A stretch of DNA of 39,890 bases, taken from assembly GCA_030591965.1 (NCBI GenBank), contig JAUVAA010000008.1:1-39890 (forward strand), written 5' to 3'. The notes beneath the pieces are model-generated. The model worked only from the letters and a program-made list of their open reading frames with translations, had not been told where the DNA came from and ran no database searches. Below are positions 28,518 to 36,800 of this stretch, in pieces. The DNA comes from a bacterium. Its GTDB lineage: Bacteria; Pseudomonadota; Gammaproteobacteria; Methylococcales; Methylomonadaceae. The translations under genes and the position numbers were made by a program. Numbering within the stretch: the stretch's first letter is position 1; each line of letters opens with the position of its first letter.

Positions 28518-29054
28518 ATGACTTCACCGCGTATTGCATGGGCCGTTACTGGCTCCGGACACTATATTGAAGAGTGCATAGAATTTATGCTGACTTTAGA
28601 TAATGTCGATTTATATCTAAGCCAAGCTGGTGAAGAAGTACTAAAAATGTATGGTATTCAGATTAACGATTTACGCGACCGCGTGCGTATTTACCGCGAT
28701 AAGGCTGCCTCTGCCCCTCCGGTCGGTTTATTTTATAAGGGTTATTACCACACACTTGTCGTCGCACCAACGACCTCTAATACGGTTGCCAAGTGCGTGT
28801 TAGGCATTGCTGATTCACTGGTCACTAATCTCTATTCACAAGCAGGCAAGTGCCGCATTCCTAATATTGTTTATCCTTGCGATATTGCCCCAGAAATGAA
28901 AACCACTGCTCCGGGTGGCGAAGTAATGGTTTACCCGCGCAATATAGACCTAGAAGCCACCAATAAATTACGCGACATTGAATACACAACCGTCGTGGAA
29001 AGTGTCGATGAACTGATTATTGCCGTACAACAACGAATTGCCTCGCTAGCATGA
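28518..29054 (+). CDS. DmrB/AfpA-like flavoprotein (putative dihydromethanopterin reductase)
   Basis: A 178-residue Rossmann-like flavoprotein beginning RIAWAVTGSGHYIEE, with the FMN-binding stretch LVVAPTTSNTVAKCVLGIADSLVTN and PCDIAPEMKTTAPGGEVMV. This matches the archaeal flavoprotein/DmrB group, which can reduce dihydromethanopterin to the active tetrahydro form. No DmrA-type gene is in view, so this could be the reductase for the bacterium's H4MPT, which is inference from family and context. It is the first gene of four, each overlapping the next by four bases (ATGA), and shares the 129-base divergent region with folP. Confidence 0.82.
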   Translation: MTSPRIAWAVTGSGHYIEECIEFMLTLDNVDLYLSQAGEEVLKMYGIQINDLRDRVRIYRDKAASAPPVGLFYKGYYHTLVVAPTTSNTVAKCVLGIADSLVTNLYSQAGKCRIPNIVYPCDIAPEMKTTAPGGEVMVYPRNIDLEATNKLRDIEYTTVVESVDELIIAVQQRIASLA

Positions 29055-30439
29055 GTGAACATATCCTATTTTTAACCGGTAAATTAGCGGAAAAGCAATT
29101 GCATCAGATTTTAGAGAAGATGCAGCCGGAATTTACTTATACGGTACATCAAATTGGCGTTAAAGTGGCGGCACTGATGACTGCAGACATGATTGGCCGC
29201 CGTTTAAAAGATACCTTTAATGCTGACCGAATTATGGTTCCAGGGCGTTGCCGTGGCGATTTAGAGGCGCTGTCAACGTTATTAAACACGCCCGTTGAAC
29301 GTGGTCCCGATGAATTAAAAGATCTGCCGCTTTATTTTGGCAAACAAGCGCATAAAATTGATCTCAGTCATTACGATGTCAAAATTTTTGCGGAAATTGT
29401 TGATGCGCCTAATGTGAGTGTCGATGAAGTCGTTAAGCGTGCTTACTATTATAAAGAAAACGGCGCTAACGTCATTGACATAGGCTGTTTACCTGATACA
29501 CCTTTTGCGCATATGGAAGATATTATCCGCACTCTCAAACAAGAAGGCTTTTTAGTTAGCATTGATTCTTTGCAAACAGATGATTTATTGCGTGGTGCAA
29601 AAGCCGGTGCTGATTATATGCTGAGTTTGCACGAAAGCACGCTATGGGTAGCTGATGAAGTTGATGCTATACCGATTATCATTCCAGAAAAACATACCGA
29701 TTTAAGCTCTTTAGATAATGTGATTGCTATCTTGCAGAGTAAAAACAAGCCGTTTATTGTTGACCCTATTCTTGATCCTTTGCATTTTGGCTTTACTGAT
29801 TCAGTCGTTCGTTATCATACGGTCCGACAAAAATATCCTGATATTGAAATGATGCTCGGTGTCGGTAATATTACTGAACTCACCCATGCTGATACCGCGG
29901 GTATGAACGCTTTATTATTAGGTATGTGTTCAGAACTCAATATTAAGCATATTTTAGCCACAGAAGTTAGCCAGCATGCTTGCCGCGCTATTAAAGAAGC
30001 TGATTTAGCACGACGCATTATGTATGCAGCCAAAGAAAACAATACACTGCCGAAACATATCGATCCTGGCTTGATGGCCTTACATGAGCCTTCACCCTTC
30101 CCTTATTCATTGGATGAAATCAAGGAATTTGCAGACCAAGTCAAAGATCCGAGTTTCCGTATTCAAATTAGTGCAGAAGGCGTGCATATTTATAATCGCG
30201 ACGGCATGCATAACGCCATTGACCCTTTTGATTTATACCCTAAACTCAAGGTTGAAGATGATGCCGGACATGCTTTTTATTTAGGCGTTGAATTAGCACG
30301 CGCAGAAACTGCTTGGCAATTAGGCAAACGCTTTAACCAAGATCAATCCTTAGACTGGGGTTGTGCTGCAAAAGTGAGCGAACAAACTGTTGATTTACAC
30401 ACCTTCAAACCCGCTGGAACTACATTTACAAAACCATGA
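29051..30439 (+). CDS. DHPS-like H4MPT biosynthesis protein (DUF6513 plus pterin-binding barrel)
   Basis: A 462-residue protein: an N-terminal alpha/beta domain of about 120 residues (DUF6513-like, EHILFLTGKLAEKQLHQILE) followed by a TIM barrel related to dihydropteroate synthase (GANVIDIGCLPDTPF, VSIDSLQTDDLLRGAKAGADYMLSL in part, FIVDPILDPLHFG, EMMLGVGNITELTHAD) and an extra C-terminal region. The DHPS catalytic loops NVTPDSFSDGG and ESTRPG and the final RVHD are not present. In methylotrophs this family is confined to H4MPT gene clusters, and it probably handles a pterin or ribofuranosyl-aminobenzene intermediate; the exact reaction is unknown to me. Overlapping ATGA junctions join it to both neighbours. 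Confidence 0.85.
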   Translation: MSEHILFLTGKLAEKQLHQILEKMQPEFTYTVHQIGVKVAALMTADMIGRRLKDTFNADRIMVPGRCRGDLEALSTLLNTPVERGPDELKDLPLYFGKQAHKIDLSHYDVKIFAEIVDAPNVSVDEVVKRAYYYKENGANVIDIGCLPDTPFAHMEDIIRTLKQEGFLVSIDSLQTDDLLRGAKAGADYMLSLHESTLWVADEVDAIPIIIPEKHTDLSSLDNVIAILQSKNKPFIVDPILDPLHFGFTDSVVRYHTVRQKYPDIEMMLGVGNITELTHADTAGMNALLLGMCSELNIKHILATEVSQHACRAIKEADLARRIMYAAKENNTLPKHIDPGLMALHEPSPFPYSLDEIKEFADQVKDPSFRIQISAEGVHIYNRDGMHNAIDPFDLYPKLKVEDDAGHAFYLGVELARAETAWQLGKRFNQDQSLDWGCAAKVSEQTVDLHTFKPAGTTFTKP

Positions 30440-31002
30440 TTCAAGAAACCATTGTTACCACACAAAATAGCGCCGGCGAAACGCATATTGCTCCTATGGG
30501 CATACACGCTGCCGGTGATGAATTTGTTATTCTCCCCTTTAAGCCCTCAGTGACTTTAGATAATATTTTGGCTAATAAAACCGCCATTATTAATTACACG
30601 GATGATGTAAGAGTTTTTGCTGGCAGTTTAACAGGGCACCGTGACTGGCCTTTACGAAAAGCTAAAAAAGTAGAGGGTTATTTCTTAAGTGATGCTTTAG
30701 CGCATTGCGAAGTCGAACTAACCCATGTTGATGACGACCCAGTACGTCCTAAGTTATTCTGTCGTGCTATTCGTAGCGTCAATCATGCTCCGTTTCCTGG
30801 CTTTAATCGTGCGCAATTTTCAGTTTTAGAGGCAGCTATACTACTAAGCCGCATTACTCGTTTATCACCGGCAAAAATTCATACAGAATTGGAGTATTTA
30901 CATATAGGTTTTAACAAAACAGCAGGGCCACGCGAAAGGGAAGCCTGGGGCTGGGTCACTAAAGCTATCGAACAGAAATTAAGAGAGTTACAAGCACAAT
31001 GA
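30436..31002 (+). CDS. DUF447 family protein of the H4MPT/methanofuran cluster
   Basis: A 188-residue cytosolic protein matching DUF447, found in methanogens and in H4MPT-using bacteria. The N-terminal part (IVTTQNSAGETHIAPMGIHA, FVILPFKPSVTLDNILANK) has the split-barrel look of flavin reductase or pyridoxamine-oxidase-like domains, and the C-terminal half is helical (LLSRITRLSPAKIHTELEYL). The biochemical step is not established. Overlap of four bases with genes on both sides shows tight coupling to the cofactor cluster. Confidence 0.85.
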   Translation: MIQETIVTTQNSAGETHIAPMGIHAAGDEFVILPFKPSVTLDNILANKTAIINYTDDVRVFAGSLTGHRDWPLRKAKKVEGYFLSDALAHCEVELTHVDDDPVRPKLFCRAIRSVNHAPFPGFNRAQFSVLEAAILLSRITRLSPAKIHTELEYLHIGFNKTAGPREREAWGWVTKAIEQKLRELQAQ

Positions 31003-31676
31003 GTAAAATGCTTGCCAGCGTTAATAGCCTAGAAGAAGCACTAATAGCACAACACGCTAAGGTTGATATTATTGATTTAAAACAACCTGCCCGAGGTGCT
31101 TTAGGTGCTTTGGATATTGCCGATGTCCAAACGATTGTTACCGCACTCAAACAAACCAGCCCAATCAGCGCGACTGTGGGCGACTTGCCCATGCAAGCCG
31201 AGCTAATTTTTAATGCCGTAGAAAAAATGGCTGAGACTGGCGTAGAGTATATAAAAATAGGTTTTTTTCCTGATAGCGACTGGGCAACGATTATTAATCA
31301 ACTGCAAGTTCTAACGCAACGTGGTTTAAAATTAATCGCCGTATTATTTGCCGATCAGCAGCCTGATTTAAAGAGTATTTCGTTATTTTCACAGGCCGGA
31401 TTTAACGGTGTCATGCTTGATACGATGAACAAGACTAATGGCTCATTAACACAAGTTATGCCTTTTGCAACAATTCAAGGGTTTGTTAAATCAGCACAGC
31501 AACAACAATTGCTTTGTGGTCTAGCGGGATCACTGCGAGAGGCTGATATTGCTACGTTGCTACCTTTACAAGCTGATTATTTAGGCTTTAGAGGGGCTTT
31601 ATGCGTAAACCATCAGCGTACGGCTGAGTTGGATTCAGAATCTTTATTGCGAATTAAAGCCGTTCTCAAGAATTAA
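30999..31676 (+). CDS. mfnB: (5-formylfuran-3-yl)methyl phosphate synthase, MfnB-like
   Basis: A 225-residue TIM-barrel enzyme (former DUF556) that in methanogens condenses two glyceraldehyde-3-phosphate into the furan precursor of methanofuran. The lysines reported as important in the Methanocaldococcus enzyme have matches here: Lys28 in DIIDLKQPARGALGAL, Lys86 in YIKIGFF and Lys145 in DTMNKTNGSL. The C-terminal phosphate-binding end reads ADYLGFRGALC. It closes the four-gene cluster. Methylotrophs use a methanofuran variant as formyl carrier in formaldehyde oxidation, so this gene fits the C1 role of the cluster. Confidence 0.92.
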   Translation: MSKMLASVNSLEEALIAQHAKVDIIDLKQPARGALGALDIADVQTIVTALKQTSPISATVGDLPMQAELIFNAVEKMAETGVEYIKIGFFPDSDWATIINQLQVLTQRGLKLIAVLFADQQPDLKSISLFSQAGFNGVMLDTMNKTNGSLTQVMPFATIQGFVKSAQQQQLLCGLAGSLREADIATLLPLQADYLGFRGALCVNHQRTAELDSESLLRIKAVLKN

Positions 31677-31708
31677 TTTCCACTGTTTCTTGCTTGTATG
31701 AGCTAACG

Positions 31709-31942
31709 AGGTATGTGGTGGATACCCTACTTATATATCTATCCACGCAACATGGAACACCTAAAAAGTAGGGCGGATTTTAGTCTGCCATTGCTAAAAA
31801 GCAGCTAGTATTTTAAGCCAGTACAATTTATGTAGGGTATGCACCGCATACCTTATTACACCGAAAGGTACGCAATACGTACCCTACCTTAATGTTTCGC
31901 CTTCAGTGTAAGCCCTAAAAAGCGGACTAAAGTCCGCCCTAC
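31709..31942. repeat. Nested palindromic repeat cluster (GTAGGG family)
   Basis: The outer pair GTAGGGCGGATTTTAGTCTGC (31768-31788, first 20 shown in essence) and its inverted partner at 31922-31942 match with two mismatches over 21 bases. Inside, 31832-31852 and 31867-31887 (GTAGGGTATGCACCGCATAC type) are a second inverted pair, and 31709-31730 is a third relative in opposite orientation. This MITE-like nest fills most of the 31677-31983 gap between convergent mfnB and the radical SAM gene; no coding sequence is seen there. Confidence 0.75.
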
Positions 31943-31983
31943 AAATATGATGAACGCCCCGTATTAAATCTGACTTAGCGATT

Positions 31984-33882
31984 TCAATACAAACACCGCG
32001 CAATATAATCTTCCTCTATACGCGTTTCACTTACCTGCTCATCAAACCAAAACGATACGGGATATTCAAAACCCATATTATGCATATAGTTATATAAAGC
32101 TTTTTTCAGACCAATACCTAAAAAATCATGATCCGTTTGTACGGAATCCATATAATCTACATCATTTTCTGCAAATAAAACATTTTCATTTGGTATGAGC
32201 TTAATTCCATATATTTCAGGGTTCAAACCCACCGGACTATGAATAGTCGCTGCAAACCGATGCCAGTAAGCTGAATGAATACAGCCATTAAGCATTAATT
32301 GGCGCACATACTCTAAAGCATCGACTGTTTCTTGTTCAGTTTGACTGGGAAAACCATACATCAAATACGCATGAACTAAAACTCCTGCATCAGTAAATGC
32401 TTTGGTGATTTTAGCCACTTGAGCAACGCTGACACCTTTTTGCATTAAAGTGAGCAATCTATCTGAGGCGACTTCTAATCCTCCACTCACGGCAATACAG
32501 CCAGAATCCGCTAATAATTGACATTTTTTTGCTGTAAAGGTTTTTTCAAAACGAATATTGCCCCACCAAGTAATAACTATATCTTGCTCGATTAGTTTTT
32601 TCGCTAAAGCAAATAAAGCTTTAGGCGGTGCTGCTTCATCAACAAAATGAAAACCAGTTTGCCCTGTTTCGGCAATTAAAGTTTGAATGCGTTGCACGGT
32701 AATATCCGCGCCCGCATCATCGTATTTGCCAATATAATCCAAACTAATATCGCAAAAACTGCATTTTGCCCAATAACAACCATGGGCAATCGTGATTTTA
32801 TTCCAACGGCCATCACTCCAAATCCTATGCATAGGATTAAGCACTTCACATAAAGACAAGTACTTATCAATAGGCAAGCCCTCATAACTGGGTGTGCCTA
32901 CGTCTTTTTGAGCAATATCATGCAACGTTGACTGAGCATTGAAAACGACTTTTCCTGCTTGTAAATAATAGGTTCTGAGCAATTCCTCATGCTGCCGCTC
33001 GCCTTTAAAATATTCTAATAAGGTTAATAAAGGTCGTTCACCATCATCGAGGCAAATATAATCAATAGTTTCAAAAATTCGCGGCTCTTTTAGTGCGCGT
33101 AACTCGGTATTGATAAAGCCACCACCCAAGATTACTTTTATATCTGGCGCATATTGTTTGCAATATTTAGCCGCTTGTAATGCGCCCAACATATTCCCCG
33201 GAAAAGGCACACTAATCCCTAATACTGTTGGAGATTCCTGATCTATATATTGCTGTAGTAATTGCTCGATAAGCAGTTCTGTATAACTAGGTTCTGGCGC
33301 ATGTAATGTATTATATAAATCATCAAAACTAGGATTAGAGGCGGCAAGCCGTTCTGCATAACGAGACACTTCAAAATGCGGGTCGATGCCTTCAGTAATG
33401 ACTGCTGCAATATCATTAATAAATAAGGTCGCTAAATATTTGGCTTTATCTTGTACGCCTAATTGCCCAAAAGCTTGCTCCAACACTTCAGCATTCATTT
33501 CTTCCATTTGTTCCAGCGATTCAAACTGCGGGCCTTCCGGTAAAAAATTACGCTTAGCGATACGCAAAGCTAAGCTTGGATCTTTTCCCTGTAAAAAACG
33601 AATAACGCCATCAATACATTGATAATATTGCTCATAATTTGCTAAAAAATTATAGATGCTATCCGGCAAATCGTCGTCATCAACGCTGGCAAAATTGGTT
33701 TCTAGTTGATCCAGTAATTTTTCTAATCCTTGACGCGAGAAGATACTTAATAACAGATCAATAGCCAAATCACGTTGCGCTACCGCATATCCTTCTTGCT
33801 TTAGAAAGCCCGTTAAATACGCTGTGGCTGGATACGGTGTATTTAACTGAGTCATCGGCGGGGTTATTAATAATACTTTCAT
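31984..33882 (-). CDS. B12-binding domain radical SAM protein, function unknown
   Basis: A 632-residue protein combining a cobalamin-binding-like Rossmann domain (MKVLLITPPMTQLNTPYPATAYL at the start and VLGISVPFPGNMLGALQAAK near 225, LGGGFINTELR near 255) with a radical SAM barrel. The cluster motif is HGCYWAKCSFCDI near residue 370, spacing CX4CX2C and not CX3CX2C, followed by FHFVDEAAPP and SGGLEVASDRLLTLMQKG. About 180 residues of helical sequence are inserted between the first strand and the B12-like part. The ending NMGFEYPVSFWFDEQ is unassigned. Methyltransfer to an unactivated carbon is a usual job of this superfamily. The neighbour gdh is only 15 bases upstream, so they may be one transcript. 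Confidence 0.82.
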   Translation of the reverse strand: MKVLLITPPMTQLNTPYPATAYLTGFLKQEGYAVAQRDLAIDLLLSIFSRQGLEKLLDQLETNFASVDDDDLPDSIYNFLANYEQYYQCIDGVIRFLQGKDPSLALRIAKRNFLPEGPQFESLEQMEEMNAEVLEQAFGQLGVQDKAKYLATLFINDIAAVITEGIDPHFEVSRYAERLAASNPSFDDLYNTLHAPEPSYTELLIEQLLQQYIDQESPTVLGISVPFPGNMLGALQAAKYCKQYAPDIKVILGGGFINTELRALKEPRIFETIDYICLDDGERPLLTLLEYFKGERQHEELLRTYYLQAGKVVFNAQSTLHDIAQKDVGTPSYEGLPIDKYLSLCEVLNPMHRIWSDGRWNKITIAHGCYWAKCSFCDISLDYIGKYDDAGADITVQRIQTLIAETGQTGFHFVDEAAPPKALFALAKKLIEQDIVITWWGNIRFEKTFTAKKCQLLADSGCIAVSGGLEVASDRLLTLMQKGVSVAQVAKITKAFTDAGVLVHAYLMYGFPSQTEQETVDALEYVRQLMLNGCIHSAYWHRFAATIHSPVGLNPEIYGIKLIPNENVLFAENDVDYMDSVQTDHDFLGIGLKKALYNYMHNMGFEYPVSFWFDEQVSETRIEEDYIARCLY

Positions 33883-33897
33883 TGCGCAGCTCTAATC

Positions 33898-36800
33898 TTA
33901 ATTACCATAAACGGTTAAATTCCAACTTGTCCCCAAGATCACAACAATTTTTTCCAACTGTACATTTTCATCTGCTTCTGCAGAATTAATCATAGCAATA
34001 TAACGCTCAAATGCGACGGCATTTTTTTCGCGCCAAGATTCCAATTTCAGTGCAATACTCTTGCCTTCTTCTGTCAATACACTTTGCAATAACACACAAC
34101 AAACTTGATGATATTCATCAATCATTGAGCGCCGAGAAAGTGCCTGCCAAGTCGTCTCTTGAGGTAATAAAATAATTTGACTACGTAGCCAAGCAAGATT
34201 CAACACTTCATCCTGATAAAACAGCCCCTTAGTGACTTCCTGTAAAGAACAATGACTTTTCTTGTGCACTTTGACCGCATTTAAACAAGAAAATAAAATG
34301 TCTATTTGAGCAATTTTTAAGGCTAATACCGCACTGACACCTGCCTTAATTAAATCATCAACAGTCTTATCAATATATTTTTGCTCTTTATCAGTGATAA
34401 GGCCATTCAAGTTATCCGCTAATTCGGCAATACTTTGAACATAATGACTACCTCCTTCACCTTGAGGTTCATTACGTGAACACCAATACATAGCACGTTC
34501 AATTAACTGCCTAAGACGCAGTTTAATATCATCTAATACTGATTTACTAACTACACCATCTAACTCAGTCTGCATCTTCCAAATCAAATCAATCTCAAAA
34601 ATACGACACACCCAGCTATAGGTATTGACTAAGCCCGATGCAGAACAACTTAACTCTTCCATAAAGCGGTGTGGAAAAACAATACCTAAACGATTAATCA
34701 AACTATTAATTAATCGATTGGCAACGATTTCTTTGCCTAAGCGATGCTCTTGGATTTCTTTAGCGTACACTTCCTGTAAAGGCTCAGGAAAATAAGCCGA
34801 CAACTCATGCTGATACAAGGTCAAATTAATATGCTTTGACTCAGACAGTAACTTTGTTTTAAATAACAGCTTGGTATAAGCGAGTAATACAGAAATTTCC
34901 GGACGGGTCATACCTTTACCGGAAATTTTACGTGTTTGGATTTCCTTATCGTTAGGTAGTTTTTCTAAAGCACAATTCAAATGTGCTTTAGTCTCTAAAG
35001 TCGTCATTATGTGCTTTAAAGCAGGCAACTGTTGCACTGATTCATTTTGAATCATGGTAATCGCATGATTTTGCTGATAGTTATTCAATAGTACCAACTC
35101 GGCAACTTGATCTGTCATGCTTTCTAGCAATGCATCACGCTGCTTAGCCGTCATATCGCCTTGTAGCAATAAACCATTTAACAGAATTTTTATATTCACT
35201 TCATGATCTGAACAATCCACGCCACCTGAATTATCTATCGAATCGGTATTAATACAACCTTTATTCAAGGCATATTCAATACGGCCTCTTTGAGTAAGCC
35301 CTAAATTACCGCCCTCACCCACGACTTTACAACGTAATTGCTCGCCATTAATACGCAAAGCATCATTGGCTCGATCACCGACATCGCTATTGAGCTCAGA
35401 ACTGGCTTTAACATAAGTACCTATGCCGCCATTCCAAAGTAAATCCATCGGCGCAGTCAAAATAGCTTTAATCAATTCATTAGGTGATAATTTCTGTGCT
35501 TTAATTTCCAGCACTTCCCTGGCCGCATCACTTAAGACTATCACTTTATCCTGGCGCGAATAAACACCGCCACCTGCAGAAATCAGGCTGGCATCATAAT
35601 CACCCCAGCCTGATTTTTTTAAATTAAATAAACGTTGTCGTTCTTGGAAGCTAGTGTCTGTATTCGGATTGGGATCAAGAAAAATAGACTCATGATTAAA
35701 TGCCGCGAGTAATTTAATTTTATTAGATAACAACATACCATTACCAAAAACATCCCCTGCCATATCGCCTATACCGGCGACAGTAAAGGCATTATGCTGA
35801 ATATCTATCCCTAATCCATCAAAATGGTGCTGTACTGAAACCCAAGCTCCACGCGCAGTAATACCCATTTCTTTATGGTCGTAGCCAGCAGATCCGCCTG
35901 ACGCAAAAGCATCGTCTAGCCAAAATTGGTAGCTTTGAGACAGCTCATTCGCATAATCCGAAAAGCTTGCCGTCCCTTTATCCGCAGCCACTACTAAATA
36001 AGGGTCATCACCATCATAGCAATTAATTTGTTTGGGTTTGAGCACCTGATTTCCTGCATAGTTATCAGTAAGATCTAATAATCCTCGAATAAGAATGCGA
36101 TAACAAGCGACACCTTCGGCAAAGAAATCCGCTTTGGTACATACAGTTTTAACGACAAAACCGCCTTTAGACCCTGTTGGTACAATAACTGCATTTTTAG
36201 TCATCTGTGCTTTCATTAAACCTAGCACTTCAGTTCTAAAGTCTTCACGTCGGTCAGACCAACGCATACCTCCCCTGGCAACAGCACCACCGCGTAAATG
36301 TATCCCTTCCATTCGAGGCGAATAAACAAATATCTCGAAATAAGGAATTGGCGATGGAATTTCGTCAATTTTTGCCGAATTAAACTTAATAGAAAAATAA
36401 GGAACACCCTTTTCATCAACCGTTTGATTGAAAAAATTAGTTCGTTCAGCCGCTAAAATTAAATTCAAATAACGCCTAAGAATACGGTCTTCATCCAAAG
36501 ATTTAACTTGTTCAATCAAGCCTGAAATTTCTGCTAAAAGTCCCTCGGTATCCGTTACGCTTTCTGAAAACTTAAAGCGCGCAGTAAATAATTGCACCAG
36601 TAATTTAACAACATTGGCATTATGGATTAAAGTTTGTTCGACATAACTTTGACTAAAAGTAATGCCAATCTGTCTTAAATAAAAATACAAGGCTCTAAGA
36701 ATATTCACTTCGTGCCAATTTAAACCAGCATTAATCACTAAGGCATTAAATCCATCGTTTTCCACACGCCCCGCCCAGCATTGCTCAAAAGCTTCTTGAA

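Noticed and set aside
31709-31942. CRISPR-like array
   Set aside because: The repeats alternate in orientation and differ in core sequence; there is no regular spacer and no cas gene.
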